Below, in pieces: positions 24,620-33,425 of a DNA stretch of 64,000 bases. Under the pieces are notes generated by a model, which was given only the letters and a program-made list of their open reading frames with translations, ran no database searches and was not told the DNA's origin. Each line of letters opens with the position of its first letter. The first letter of the stretch is position 1. This stretch comes from Lachnospiraceae bacterium (GTDB lineage: Bacteria > Bacillota > Clostridia > Lachnospirales > Lachnospiraceae), in contig JAFQQI010000043.1 of NCBI GenBank assembly GCA_017411305.1, forward strand, positions 1-64,000, in the 5' to 3' direction. The position numbers and the translations under genes were made by a program.

Positions 24620-25537
24620 ATGTATCAATATACGGTCATACAGTGGCTGTTCTTTTTCTACTTTTACTGTTTTTTCGGATGGGTATTTGAATCTACCTAT
24701 GTATCTCTTAGAAAAAAGCAGTTTGTAAACAGAGGCTTTATGAGAGGACCGTTTCTGCCTATTTACGGAAGCGGCGGCATTATGATGCTGGTGGTTTCCA
24801 TGCCCTTTCAGGATAATCTGTTCTTAACCTACATAGCGGGCTGTATCGGTGCGACAGCGCTTGAATTTATTACCGGAATGGCCATGGAGGCATTGTTTAA
24901 GGTCAGATATTGGGATTATTCCGACCAGAAGTTTAATTATAAAGGTCATATCTGTCTATCCTCTACCCTTGTTTGGGGATTGCTTACCATTCTGATGACC
25001 GGATTTCTGCACAGAGGAGTAGAAAACGTAGTTTTTGCACTGCCTGATATGCTGATAACAATCGTTACAATAGTGATTTCCTGTATTATGATTGTAGATA
25101 TGACGCTCTCTGTTAAGGCTGCAATGGATTTGCGCGATTTACTGATTGCGTTGGAGAAAGCAAAAGAGGAGATGGAGCGGATTCAGAAGAGATTGGATGT
25201 TATTGTTGCAGTTGCGAATGATGAAATTGAAACAAGACGCATGGAACGTAGCATGAAGATAGATGAACTGATGGAGGATATTGAAGAACGTTTCCATTCC
25301 TTTAAGGAACGTATGAGATTAGAGCCATCTGCCTTTGTAGAGGAAATCAGGGAGGAAATTCAGGAGCTTAAAACCAGATATCTGGTGGAAAAGGAGCAAC
25401 GCCGACACTTTAAACGGATACGCAGCCTATATCAGCGGAGTTTGTTAAAAGGAAATCCAAGTATGCGTTCCGTGAAGTTTGAGGAAGCTTTGGAGGAATT
25501 GAAAAAGGCAGTAGAAGAAAAGCTTCACAGAAAATAA
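24620..25537 (+). CDS. CmpB-like putative ABC-transporter permease membrane protein (PF06541-type)
   Basis: 305 residues. FYCFFGWVFESTY, NRGFMRGPFLPIYGSGG and YWDYS are the signature of the PF06541 membrane family, annotated as a putative ABC permease but without demonstrated transport. About five membrane segments occupy the first 170 residues. The last 130 residues are a charged coiled coil (LEKAKEEMERIQKRLDVI, MEDIEERFHSFKERMRL). It is probably cotranscribed with the two COG0523 genes and is terminated at 25553-25582. Confidence 0.82.
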   Translation: MYQYTVIQWLFFFYFYCFFGWVFESTYVSLRKKQFVNRGFMRGPFLPIYGSGGIMMLVVSMPFQDNLFLTYIAGCIGATALEFITGMAMEALFKVRYWDYSDQKFNYKGHICLSSTLVWGLLTILMTGFLHRGVENVVFALPDMLITIVTIVISCIMIVDMTLSVKAAMDLRDLLIALEKAKEEMERIQKRLDVIVAVANDEIETRRMERSMKIDELMEDIEERFHSFKERMRLEPSAFVEEIREEIQELKTRYLVEKEQRRHFKRIRSLYQRSLLKGNPSMRSVKFEEALEELKKAVEEKLHRK

Positions 25538-25552
25538 GAAAATGCAAAAATC

Positions 25553-25582
25553 AAGGACATTCAGAGGAATGTCCTTTTTTGT
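25553..25582 (+). terminator. Terminator after the CmpB-like gene
   Basis: AAGGACATTC (25553-25562) and GAATGTCCTT (25567-25576) form a perfect 10-bp stem with a 4-base loop, followed by TTTT. Confidence 0.93.
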
Positions 25583-25591
25583 GCAAATGTA

Positions 25592-25600
25592 TGATATAAT
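25592..25600 (+). promoter_or_regulatory. Extended -10 promoter of the mannoside operon
   Basis: TGATATAAT is a TG-extended -10 box (TATAAT at 25595-25600) 62 bases before the kinase ATG. No good -35 is seen. TGAAAGCGGCGCCA at 25631-25644 resembles a cre site with two mismatches and lies just downstream of the expected start. Confidence 0.55.
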
Positions 25601-25661
25601 GTAATAAGTAGACAGGAAAACAACTGCCACTGAAAGCGGCGCCAAAAGTGAGGAGCAAGAT

Positions 25662-26918
25662 ATGCATGCGATAGGAATTGATATCGGAACTACCAGTATC
25701 TGCGGAGTACTGCTTGATGCCCGGACCGGGAAATTAATTAAGCGGCAAACCATCATGAGCAATGCATTTATTCCGACGGAGAATTCGTGGGAAAAAATTC
25801 AAGACACGGAAAAACTCATCTCGATTTCAAAGGAAATTTTGGATGGTCTGTTGGATGAGGAAACAGTGGTAATCGGTCTGACAGGACAGATGCACGGAAT
25901 CGTCTACACGGATGAAAACGGAAACGCACTCAGTCCTCTCTATACCTGGCAGGACGAAAGAGGCAATCTTCCCTACCGGGATACCACCTATGCAAAGTAT
26001 ATGGATAGCTTTGCAGGCTATGGCAATGTGACAGATTTTTATAATAGGGAAAACGGTCTGAGGCCGAAGGAAGCGGTCAGCTATTGTACCATACAGGATT
26101 ATCTGGGAATGGTATTATGCGGACGAAAGAGACCTGTCTTACATAGTAGCAATGCAGCAAGCTTTGGTTGCTTCGATGCGGAAAAGATAACCGATGAGTA
26201 TCGGCTACTTGGAGAATATAAGAAAGTGCCGGTAGCAGTGGCCCTCGGAGACAATCAGGCAAGTGTATTTTCTACTTTGACGGATGAGTCGGGTATATTA
26301 ATCAATATAGGAACGGGAAGTCAAATTACCGTAGTTTCCGATAAGCCAGTGACGGGAGAAAATATAGAAGTAAGACCCTATGTAGAGGGAAAATACCTTG
26401 TTGTGGGGGCGGCACTTTGCGGCGGCAGAGCCTACTCTATGGTCAAGGATTTTTTCAAAGAGATAATACAGACGGCGGGAGGCGATGCTTCGGATGTTTA
26501 CGGTATCATGGAGCAAATGCTGCGAGATAAGAGTGAGACTACGCTTAAGGTGGATACCCGTTTTGCGGGCACAAGGACAAGCCCCGGTCAAAAAGGCAGT
26601 ATCAGCGGAATTGACATAAACAATTTTACACCGGGAGATCTGACACTTGGTATTTTGGAAGGCATGACAAATGAACTTCTTGCGATGTACCGGAGTATGG
26701 GTATTCAAAAAAGCGGCATTGTCGGATCGGGAAATGCAATCAGACATAATCGTAAACTGATAGAAATTATTGAGAAGCGGTTTGCACAGGAGCTTAAGAT
26801 CCCGCTACATGAAGAAGAAGCTGCTTACGGAGCGGCATTGTTTGCGCTTGTGGCATGCGGTAAATTCAAAAATGCAGCAGAGGTACAAAAGCTAATTCAC
26901 TATACGAAGTTACCTTAA
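25662..26918 (+). CDS. FGGY-family carbohydrate kinase (sedoheptulokinase-like)
   Basis: 418 residues. MHAIGIDIGTTSICGVLLD is the N-terminal phosphate-1 motif. GLTGQMHGIVYTDENG and the catalytic-site TWQDERG (Asp in WQDxR) follow. ALGDNQASVFSTL and NIGTGSQITV are the second ATPase motifs, and VGSGNAIRHN the adenosine motif. The GQMHG and WQD pattern resembles sedoheptulokinases and xylulokinases. It is the first gene of a unit with phosphomannose isomerase and beta-mannosidase, so the substrate may be a sugar released from mannosides. The exact sugar is unknown. Confidence 0.85.
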   Translation: MHAIGIDIGTTSICGVLLDARTGKLIKRQTIMSNAFIPTENSWEKIQDTEKLISISKEILDGLLDEETVVIGLTGQMHGIVYTDENGNALSPLYTWQDERGNLPYRDTTYAKYMDSFAGYGNVTDFYNRENGLRPKEAVSYCTIQDYLGMVLCGRKRPVLHSSNAASFGCFDAEKITDEYRLLGEYKKVPVAVALGDNQASVFSTLTDESGILINIGTGSQITVVSDKPVTGENIEVRPYVEGKYLVVGAALCGGRAYSMVKDFFKEIIQTAGGDASDVYGIMEQMLRDKSETTLKVDTRFAGTRTSPGQKGSISGIDINNFTPGDLTLGILEGMTNELLAMYRSMGIQKSGIVGSGNAIRHNRKLIEIIEKRFAQELKIPLHEEEAAYGAALFALVACGKFKNAAEVQKLIHYTKLP

Positions 26919-26933
26919 GATAGGAGGAGCATC

Positions 26934-27947
26934 ATGAATCAACCGATTTTTTTTGAACGAAACAGAGTAGGACGTGTATATACAGGAGGTAAGTTGTTTG
27001 CAGGCTTTTTCGGAGATGAGCCGGTAGATAATTTTTTGCCGGAGGAATGGATAGCTTCTGCGGTAAAAGCGGTAAATAGAGTGATGATTACCGAAAAGGA
27101 TGGTGTTTCTAAGCTGGAGGGCAGTGAAATATATTTTGATGATGTGCTTTCAAAGAATCCTGTGGAAATGCTGGGAAGCAGCGGTAAGATGCGTATTTTG
27201 GTAAAGGTGCTTGACAGTGCTGTGCGCTTGCCTGCCCAAGCACATCCCGATAAGGCGTATTCGAGAAAGCATTTTCACTCTGAATATGGTAAGACAGAAA
27301 GCTGGATTATCTTGGACACCAGAGAAGATGCAAAGCTGTTTTTCGGTTTTCAGGAAGGTGTGGACAGAGAAAGCTTTTCGAAAGCTATTGATGACAGTAA
27401 GACTGATAAGGATGCTATGGAACGGCTCATGCGTTACCGGGTGCCGGAGAAGAAGGAGGTATTCCTTGTACCAGCCAAGACGGTTCATGCAATTGGCGCA
27501 GGCTGCCTGATTTTGGAAATTCAGGAGCCCACTGATTTTACCATTCAGCCGGAGCATTGGTGCGGGGATTATGAACTAAACGATATGGAAATGTATCAGG
27601 GCGTCAGCAAAGAGGATGCCATAGAATGCTTTGATTTTGCCCCTGCGCCGGATACCAAGATGATTCCCAGGCTTCTTGCAGCAGAAAATGGTGCATTGTA
27701 TGAGAATTTAATCGGAGAGCAGGATACGGACTGCTTTGTCATTAACCGGATCAGACTTAGTGGTGGAGAGCATGTGATGAAGCTTTCTGATACCTATGGG
27801 GTTTATATTGTAACAGAAGGCGAAGGCGCTGTAACAGGAGCAGGCTATGAGCGAAGGGTCAAGAAAGGTGATTATTTCTTTATGCCCTGCAAGCTGATGG
27901 GACAATATAAGCTGGCAGGCAATATGGAATGTGTAGAATGTTACTAA
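26934..27947 (+). CDS. Class I mannose-6-phosphate isomerase
   Basis: 337 residues. PAQAHPDKAYSRKHF and GKTESWIIL contain the type I phosphomannose isomerase metal ligands (Gln-His pair and Glu). VPAKTVHAIGAGCLILEIQEPTDFTIQ holds the later His. It interconverts mannose-6-phosphate and fructose-6-phosphate. It overlaps neither neighbour but lies 15 bases after the kinase (taggaggagc site) and 35 before the mannosidase. Confidence 0.9.
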   Translation: MNQPIFFERNRVGRVYTGGKLFAGFFGDEPVDNFLPEEWIASAVKAVNRVMITEKDGVSKLEGSEIYFDDVLSKNPVEMLGSSGKMRILVKVLDSAVRLPAQAHPDKAYSRKHFHSEYGKTESWIILDTREDAKLFFGFQEGVDRESFSKAIDDSKTDKDAMERLMRYRVPEKKEVFLVPAKTVHAIGAGCLILEIQEPTDFTIQPEHWCGDYELNDMEMYQGVSKEDAIECFDFAPAPDTKMIPRLLAAENGALYENLIGEQDTDCFVINRIRLSGGEHVMKLSDTYGVYIVTEGEGAVTGAGYERRVKKGDYFFMPCKLMGQYKLAGNMECVECY

Positions 27948-27982
27948 AAATCGGAATAGCAAGAGCGTAAAGAGGATATGCC

Positions 27983-30247
27983 ATGAAGCAGTCATTAAAC
28001 GGACAATGGACTTTATATTTTGATAAGCAAAAAAGCAAAGAAAGCGGTGCTCTTTCAGAACTTCGCAAAGCAGAAATGACGAAGATTCCGGCAACGGTTC
28101 CGGGAAACGTAGAGCTGGATCTTATGGAGAACGGGTATTTGCCTAAGGATATATATATGGGTGAAAACATCCTGGAAGTACAGAAATTCGAAGATTATGA
28201 ATGGTGGTATGAAACCTGTTTTCAAGCACCGGAAGGTTTAGGAGATAGGAAAGTTACACTTTGCTTTGAAGGAGTGGATACCATTGCAGAATATGTGCTT
28301 AATGGTGAAGTCATCGGTCAATCCCGGAATATGTTTATCCCTATCGAGCTGGATGTGACCGGAAAGCTGAAAACAGAGGGCGATAACCTGTTGCAGGTGC
28401 ATTTATATTCCGTTATGGAGGAGGCTTTTAGCAGGGAATGCCCCATGTACTCCCTGATGAACGGCTGGGACCAAAACTTTGACTCTGTAGGAGTGCGTAA
28501 AGCAGCCCACAATTTTGGCTGGGATATTATGCCCAGGGCGGTAAGCAGCGGACTGTGGAGAGACGTATACCTTCACGTGCAGGAGAAGGTAGAAGTAGGA
28601 CAGCTTTATTATTACACACGATATGCAAATGAAAAATCTGCCATGCTTCGTTTTTGCTATGATTTAGAAACAGAGATGGTTAAGGATTTGTGTGTGGAAA
28701 TTTCCGGTAAATGCGGAGATTCTGAATTTTGTATAAAGAAACCCATGTGGTTTAAGGCCGGTTGGGCAGAGGTAGTTATTGACCACCCTAAGCTGTGGTG
28801 GCCTTACGGATACGGAGAAGCGTCTTTATATGATACAATGCTGACCTTTTATTCCAAAGAAGAAGTGATTGCGCGAAAAGAGATTAAGGTTGGTATCAGA
28901 ACCGTGGAACTAAGGCGGACAGAGGTGACCAACGGGCAGGATGGCTGTTTTTCATTTTTGATGAATGGTGTGAAGGTGATGTGTAAGGGCTCTAATTGGG
29001 TACCCATGGATGCCTTTCACAGTCGCGATAGAGAACGTTATGACAAAACATTGGAGTTGTTTTCAGATATAGGCTGCAATATGATCAGATGCTGGGGCGG
29101 TAATGTTTATGAAGAAGAAACAGTATATGATTATTGTGATGCTCACGGTATTATGATTTGGCAGGATTTTGCCATGGGCTGTCACCCTTATCCGCAGGAG
29201 GAAGCATTTCTTGCAGAAATCAGAAAAGAGGCAGAATCGGTGGTGCGTAAGTTTAGAAATCATCCGTCATTGGTTCTTTGGGCAGGAGATAATGAATGTG
29301 ATGAACTGATTTTCCAATCAGGCAGCAATCCCAATAAAAACCGTATCACCAGAGAGGTACTGCCGCAGGTGATTGAAGCCAATGACTGCAGCAGACCGTA
29401 TCTTCCCAGTTCTCCTTATGTTTCCCCTAAGATTGTGGAGAGCGGAAATTACAGAACTATTCCGGAAGCGCATCTTTGGGGACCCAGGGATTACTTTAAG
29501 AGTTCTTATTATGTGGGCTCTACTGCACACTTTATCAGTGAAACAGGATATCATGGATGCCCGGCAAAGGTATCTATTGAGAAATTTATAGACAGTGACC
29601 ATTTATGGCCGTTGGACAATAATCCACAGTGGGTACTGCATTCCTCTGACCAAAGGGGAAATGATGCCCGAATTCATTTGTTGCCGAAGCAGATAGCCCA
29701 GTTGTTCGGGGAAGTACCGACAGATATTGAGGAATTTATTTTCGCATCCCAAATATCCCAGGCGGAAGCAGATAAATTCTTTATTGAAAATGTCCGGACA
29801 CAGAAGGAAAAGAAAGGTGGAATTCTGTGGTGGAACCTGATGGACGGTTGGCCTCAGTTTTCGGATGCGGTTGTAGACTATTACTATGAGAAGAAAATAG
29901 CCTATGATTATATCAAGCGTTCCCAACAGCCTTTTGCCCTGATGTGCGGCGAGATGGATAATTGGCATCTTCCGGTTATAGCATCTAACGATACCTTGAA
30001 GGAGGTATGTGGTTCTTTTACAGTACAGAACTTAGAATCAGAGGAAGTGCTGCTGACAGGAGAGTTTGAAGTGACACCTAACAGCAATGCGTTGCTTGGC
30101 AGGATACCTGTCATGTATTCGGAGAAAGGAATGCTGTTACTTAAGTGGCAGATAGGGGAAGAAGAATATTTCAACCACTATTTGTACGGCATGCCCGCAT
30201 TTGATTTGCAGAAGTACCGGAAATGGTTTTCAAAGCTCCCTAAATAG
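27983..30247 (+). CDS. GH2 beta-mannosidase
   Basis: 754 residues of glycoside hydrolase family 2 with no signal peptide, so it acts on imported oligosaccharides. The N-terminal sugar-binding jelly roll (LNGQWTLYF, ATVPGNVELDLMENG, WWYETCF) is that of beta-mannosidases. The immunoglobulin-like and TIM-barrel domains follow. WAGDNECDE places the acid/base Glu at 438 and SETGYHGCP the nucleophile Glu at 520. It releases mannose from the non-reducing end of beta-mannosides, such as mannan or N-glycan core fragments. Slightly shorter than typical (about 820). Confidence 0.92.
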   Translation: MKQSLNGQWTLYFDKQKSKESGALSELRKAEMTKIPATVPGNVELDLMENGYLPKDIYMGENILEVQKFEDYEWWYETCFQAPEGLGDRKVTLCFEGVDTIAEYVLNGEVIGQSRNMFIPIELDVTGKLKTEGDNLLQVHLYSVMEEAFSRECPMYSLMNGWDQNFDSVGVRKAAHNFGWDIMPRAVSSGLWRDVYLHVQEKVEVGQLYYYTRYANEKSAMLRFCYDLETEMVKDLCVEISGKCGDSEFCIKKPMWFKAGWAEVVIDHPKLWWPYGYGEASLYDTMLTFYSKEEVIARKEIKVGIRTVELRRTEVTNGQDGCFSFLMNGVKVMCKGSNWVPMDAFHSRDRERYDKTLELFSDIGCNMIRCWGGNVYEEETVYDYCDAHGIMIWQDFAMGCHPYPQEEAFLAEIRKEAESVVRKFRNHPSLVLWAGDNECDELIFQSGSNPNKNRITREVLPQVIEANDCSRPYLPSSPYVSPKIVESGNYRTIPEAHLWGPRDYFKSSYYVGSTAHFISETGYHGCPAKVSIEKFIDSDHLWPLDNNPQWVLHSSDQRGNDARIHLLPKQIAQLFGEVPTDIEEFIFASQISQAEADKFFIENVRTQKEKKGGILWWNLMDGWPQFSDAVVDYYYEKKIAYDYIKRSQQPFALMCGEMDNWHLPVIASNDTLKEVCGSFTVQNLESEEVLLTGEFEVTPNSNALLGRIPVMYSEKGMLLLKWQIGEEEYFNHYLYGMPAFDLQKYRKWFSKLPK

Positions 30248-30318
30248 GAAGAAAAAACAGGTGGAAAAGCAGGTCGAAAAAAATCAAAAAATTTGGGAAA
30301 AAATTTGAAGATTAGGTA

Positions 30319-30347
30319 TTGACGAAAATCAATCTAAATGTTATGAT
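30319..30347 (+). promoter_or_regulatory. Promoter of tRNA-Leu
   Basis: TTGACG (30319-30324), 17 bases, TATGAT (30342-30347), placing the start about 22 bases upstream of the tRNA. Confidence 0.78.
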
Positions 30348-30375
30348 ATCATTCGTGGCGTGAGTCACGAGTAAC

Positions 30376-30459
30376 GCGGAAGTGTCGGAACTGGCAGACG
30401 AGCAAGACTAAGGATCTTGTGGTGGTTACACCGTGTGGGTTCAAGTCCCATCTTCCGCA
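30376..30459 (+). tRNA. tRNA-Leu (anticodon AAG)
   Basis: Acceptor strands GCGGAAG (30376-30382) and CTTCCGC (30452-30458) pair fully, with discriminator A at 30459 and no encoded CCA. The anticodon stem CAAGA/TCTTG encloses CTAAGGA, giving anticodon AAG for CUU/CUC codons after A34 modification. A long variable arm marks a class II tRNA, and TTCAAGT is the T loop. Its 3' end is the attachment site of the element that follows, and the 3' end present here is the one supplied by the element. Confidence 0.95.
30440..30459 (+). repeat. attL of the integrated element (tRNA 3' end)
   Basis: TTCAAGTCCCATCTTCCGCA occurs here and again at 35342-35361. The next 50 or so bases, including the AAGCCTTGAA/TTCAAGGCTT terminator, are also nearly identical in both places. 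The first 14 bases occur a third time at 36322-36335. This marks site-specific integration into the tRNA 3' end. Confidence 0.9.
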
Positions 30460-30475
30460 TTAACCTTTTAAGAAA

Positions 30476-30505
30476 AAGCCTTGAAAATTCAAGGCTTTTT
30501 TCTTT
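30476..30505 (+). terminator. Terminator after tRNA-Leu (carried by the element)
   Basis: AAGCCTTGAA (30476-30485) and TTCAAGGCTT (30488-30497) form a 10-bp stem followed by T-runs. The same terminator recurs at 35380-35405 beside the second attachment site, so it belongs to the left end of the element. Confidence 0.88.
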
Positions 30506-30523
30506 TGACTATATAAAATTTTT

Positions 30524-30542
30524 TTGTTACACTTTGTTACAC
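30524..30542 (+). repeat. Left arm-type sites of the integrase (TTGTTACAC repeats)
   Basis: TTGTTACACTT at 30524-30534 overlaps a second TTGTTACAC at 30534-30542. The same word is found twice at the right end of the element (35265-35275 and 35276-35286), once upstream of int (31934-31944), at both ends of the second unit (35425-35443; 36257-36267) and nowhere else noted. The distribution fits integrase arm-binding sites. Confidence 0.7.
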
Positions 30543-31847
30543 CGCTTTTGGCTTGAAAACTTTGGCAAATACATCTGCTTTTTCTGTAAGTGGTGTAACA
30601 GAATGAATATAATATTTCTGTGTTGTAGAAATATCTTTGTGACCTGCAAAGTCGGAAATCATTCTGTCTGGTAAAAGTTGGCTATCATGTAATTCCGAAA
30701 TACAAGTTTTTCTAATTGCATGGTTTCCGCTTGGCTTACCAGAGATAATAAAGCGGTCTTTTTCATTTCTTATGCCGTTACATCTACGAAGTACATTATT
30801 CACAGCATATTCATGCATTCGTTCGCCAGACTTACTAAGAAAAATATAATCTTCATCACTTCGTCCATTGGCTTTGTTTTCATCAAGTGCCATTTTAATA
30901 TACTTTTTGGCATCTGGTGTTAAAACCAAAGTTCTAATGCCCGCGTCTGTTTTTGGGTGCTGTACCACTCTATAACCATCTGCGTATATCTTACCATTTT
31001 TATCTTTGGTGTAGTTTTTGCTTTCTGCTCTGCAAATATGAATGGTATCTTCTTTAATATCACATTCACGAAGTGCCACAAGTTCGCCAATTCGCAGACC
31101 AAGATTAAAATTTAAACAGATTGCTAAATAAGCGGTGTTTTTGGTTTTATTAAATTGTGCAAGTGCTTCTTTAATAACTTCGCTTTTGGTGTCGCTAGAA
31201 TAAATAATTTCTTCTTCTGGTTTTGCTTCTGTCTCAACGAAAACATTTTTTGAAGGCATACCAAGTTGGCGTGGCAGATTTATCTGCACCATATTGTGAC
31301 TAATGCAATAGTCATAGAGTTGGTTCATTAAACCTTTGACTTCCAAATATCTCTTTTTTGTAAGATTTCGTTTATCAATCAGTTCTAAAAGCCAATCCGA
31401 TAAATCGCCAACTGTCATTTTTGAAAGTTCTACTTTGATAATGGTGCTGTCCTTATAGTAGGTGTTCCAAACCCATTGCAATTTGTTGGCTGTGCCCTTT
31501 TCGGAAGATAAATATTTGTATTCTATAAACTTAGCATATACAGCTTCTAAGTTTTCCTTTTCTTCGCCCATTGCTTTGTAATAATCAACTATGAAGTTTT
31601 CAAGGTTCTCTAATGTGGCTTTTGCTACAAGTTTCCCATAACGGCTTCCGTCTGGGAGTTTGGTTTTCCAGCGTCCGTCCTTAGCCTGCCACACTTTGTA
31701 ATTTTCTTTATGCTGTTTTAAGATTGTATCGCGTCTCATATCGTCCAATTCTTTCAACACATCATCTACATTAAGGTTATCTCTCTTTGGAAGATTATTC
31801 AATAACTCAATCACATTTTTTACAGTATTCAATTCATTACGGTTCAT
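30537..31847 (-). CDS. Tyrosine recombinase (element integrase)
   Basis: 436 residues with the phage-integrase catalytic set: GLRIGELVAL (first Arg), NHAIRKT (HxxR), FAGHKDIST (GH) and TQKYYIHS (nucleophile Tyr). The N-terminal region (WQAKDGRWKTKLPDGSRYGK) is an AP2-like arm-binding domain, followed by a SAM-like core-binding domain. The gene ends 78 bases from the tRNA and reads toward it. It catalyses integration and excision at the tRNA-Leu 3' end. An arm-type site lies upstream of its start at 31934-31944, suggesting autoregulation. Confidence 0.95.
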   Translation of the reverse strand: MNRNELNTVKNVIELLNNLPKRDNLNVDDVLKELDDMRRDTILKQHKENYKVWQAKDGRWKTKLPDGSRYGKLVAKATLENLENFIVDYYKAMGEEKENLEAVYAKFIEYKYLSSEKGTANKLQWVWNTYYKDSTIIKVELSKMTVGDLSDWLLELIDKRNLTKKRYLEVKGLMNQLYDYCISHNMVQINLPRQLGMPSKNVFVETEAKPEEEIIYSSDTKSEVIKEALAQFNKTKNTAYLAICLNFNLGLRIGELVALRECDIKEDTIHICRAESKNYTKDKNGKIYADGYRVVQHPKTDAGIRTLVLTPDAKKYIKMALDENKANGRSDEDYIFLSKSGERMHEYAVNNVLRRCNGIRNEKDRFIISGKPSGNHAIRKTCISELHDSQLLPDRMISDFAGHKDISTTQKYYIHSVTPLTEKADVFAKVFKPKAV

Positions 31848-32293
31848 AGCGTCCTCCTTAAAAAAGGTGCTAACCGCAACCAGTTTGCAAGGCTGATTGT
31901 ATGGTTAGAAGTTATGAACCCGTGCACGCGTTCTTGTTACACTTGCATCATATCATGCATAAAAATTGAGAATTGGGGCTCGAAAATTGAGAACAGCACA
32001 TTGCACAAAAGTGAAAAAACGCTTGACAAGATTTTGAAGATTTTAGAACCAAAAAATCTATACAGAAAGAAAAAATCAAATCAATTTTTTAGCCCTTGAA
32101 AAAGTTTGTGAAATATTTTTTGCCAAAACCCTTGACAACTTTTTGGGGTCAAAAAATAATCAATTTTCTAGCCATTTTTAGCCCTAAAATGCCGAAGTAT
32201 TTCCATGAAAAAGGCAAGGACTAAGCCTTGCCCTACCGCCATCAAAATGCACCGAGCCACTTCGTGCCATGCCGCATTTTTCAGTTGGTGTAA
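31848..32293. other. AT-rich non-coding region between int and mob with direct repeats
   Basis: No gene seen. It contains an arm-type TTGTTACACTT (31934-31944), AAAATTGAGAA twice 21 bases apart (31962-31972, 31983-31993), and AATCAATTTT(T/C)TAGCC twice (32079-32094, 32158-32173). The last 80 bases hold the mob terminator. The spaced repeats look like iterons or regulator sites, possibly part of a replication or partition region. No proof. Confidence 0.55.
32206..32232 (-). terminator. Terminator of the relaxase gene
   Basis: Read on the minus strand, GGCAAGG and CCTTGCC (32226-32232 with 32213-32219) form a 7-bp stem with a 6-base loop, then a T-run. Confidence 0.75.
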
Positions 32294-33028
32294 TTATCTG
32301 GTGCGTTCCATTTCTTCTAATAGTTCTTTCGCCTTTCTTATGTTCCTTTCTTCCAAAGCCTTTGCTTCTAAAAGTAGATGATTGTAATGGTCTGCTAGTT
32401 TATTGTATTCGTCAGCCATTTTATCTAGTTTTTTATCAAGTGCTTTCTTTTCTTCTTCCATTTTCTTTTTATATTCTTTGGCGTTAAGTCCTGCCACTTT
32501 TCCAGAAGTGCCTCTTTCTACATCAAAGCCATGATGTTGAAGTACAAGCGGTAATTTGTCATGGATAGAAGTAATAAAATCTCTTGTGATTAAGGTTTTA
32601 GAAGATAAGCGATTGTCCTCCGTTATCAATAATATGTCCGCATGTAGATGAATACCACCCTCATCGCAGTGAGCCACAGCGAGAACTACATTCCCATTTG
32701 TTCTAGCGTTCATATATTGAATGATTAGTGAATTGTAGCGGTCTAATTCTTCAATGGGAAATTCCGCAGGAAAAGAAAAGATACATTCACATATCCAATT
32801 ACTATCACTACGCACACGATTACCATTGGCAATCACTTCTTTGTGTATGCGTTTCTTACAATGTGAATAAAGAGTTTCTTTTGGTTCTACATATATGCGG
32901 TTTAAGTGTGTGCGTTCTGGGTCAATGTCTGGATTGTCATAATTCTTGTTTAATCTGCGGTTGTGTTTATCCAATCCAAATAAAGCACCGCTTTTATAAT
33001 TCTGACAATGAAACGAAAATAAAGCCAT
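32294..33028 (-). CDS. MobV-family (Mob/Pre) relaxase
   Basis: 244 residues. MALFSFHCQNYK then KHNRRLNKNYDNPDIDPER is the N-terminal Mob/Pre motif. VAHCDEGGIHLHADILL is motif III (HxDE...HxH), the metal-binding HUH of MobV relaxases such as MobM of pMV158. The C terminus (about 185-244) is a coiled coil. It is short compared with MobM (494), keeping essentially the nicking domain. It nicks oriT so that the element can be mobilised by a conjugative helper. Strong gggaggg site on the minus strand. The likely oriT lies just upstream at 33056-33088. Confidence 0.93.
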   Translation of the reverse strand: MALFSFHCQNYKSGALFGLDKHNRRLNKNYDNPDIDPERTHLNRIYVEPKETLYSHCKKRIHKEVIANGNRVRSDSNWICECIFSFPAEFPIEELDRYNSLIIQYMNARTNGNVVLAVAHCDEGGIHLHADILLITEDNRLSSKTLITRDFITSIHDKLPLVLQHHGFDVERGTSGKVAGLNAKEYKKKMEEEKKALDKKLDKMADEYNKLADHYNHLLLEAKALEERNIRKAKELLEEMERTR

Positions 33029-33055
33029 CTCAATTCCCTCCCCTCATAATGCCAA

Positions 33056-33088
33056 TGACAAGACCGCCTATGCTTCTAAATCTTGTCA
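33056..33088 (-). other. Candidate oriT inverted repeat
   Basis: TGACAAGA (33056-33063) and TCTTGTCA (33081-33088) form a perfect 8-bp inverted repeat, 28 bases upstream of the relaxase start, where MobV elements usually keep oriT. The nick site cannot be assigned. Confidence 0.45.
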
Positions 33089-33096
33089 AAGGCATA

Positions 33097-33135
33097 AGCC
33101 CCTAGACCTAATGAGATTAGGTCTTTGGGGCTTTT
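33097..33135. terminator. Large hairpin between the small gene and mob
   Basis: AGCCCC and GACCTAAT (33097-33112) pair with ATTAGGTC and GGGGCT (33116-33132) with a small internal mismatch, followed on the plus strand by TTTT. It may terminate transcription or be part of the transfer origin. Confidence 0.6.
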
Positions 33136-33138
33136 GCT

Positions 33139-33294
33139 TTATCGTTCTTCATCGTCAAAATTAGGACGCTGGTATTTTTCGACCATTTCTTCAAATTGTT
33201 CCGTTCCGCTTTCAGCTGCATTTAGTCTTTTTGTTTCTTCCATGCATTCCATTGATAAGCGTTGGAGCATTTCATCTAATGTTTCTTCTTTCAA
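33139..33294 (-). CDS. Small acidic protein of the mobile element, unknown function
   Basis: 51 residues from TTG at 33292-33294, which has gaggaggtgat upstream; the longer frame to 33348 lacks a site. The sequence (KEETLDEMLQRLSMECMEET, RLNAAESGTEQFEEMVEKYQ) is acidic and helical. I do not recognise it. Its position between rep and mob suits a small DNA-processing accessory or copy-control protein (inference). Confidence 0.55.
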   Translation of the reverse strand: MKEETLDEMLQRLSMECMEETKRLNAAESGTEQFEEMVEKYQRPNFDDEER

Positions 33295-33425
33295 TCTAAT
33301 CACCTCCTCAAACCTAATATGTTGGTTGCGGTGATCCCACAATTTCAAAAATGGCTATACAGACCAAACACAAGCACGCCAGAAAAATCATGCTTTATAT
33401 ACCAATAAAAATAATGTGCCTGCGT

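Noticed and set aside
25631..25644. cre site upstream of the mannoside operon
   Set aside because: TGAAAGCGGCGCCA has two mismatches to the core consensus in the AT-rich half; kept only as a remark on the promoter.
30417..30674. Plus-strand ORF downstream of the tRNA
   Set aside because: It begins inside the tRNA and runs antisense to the integrase; no ribosome binding site.
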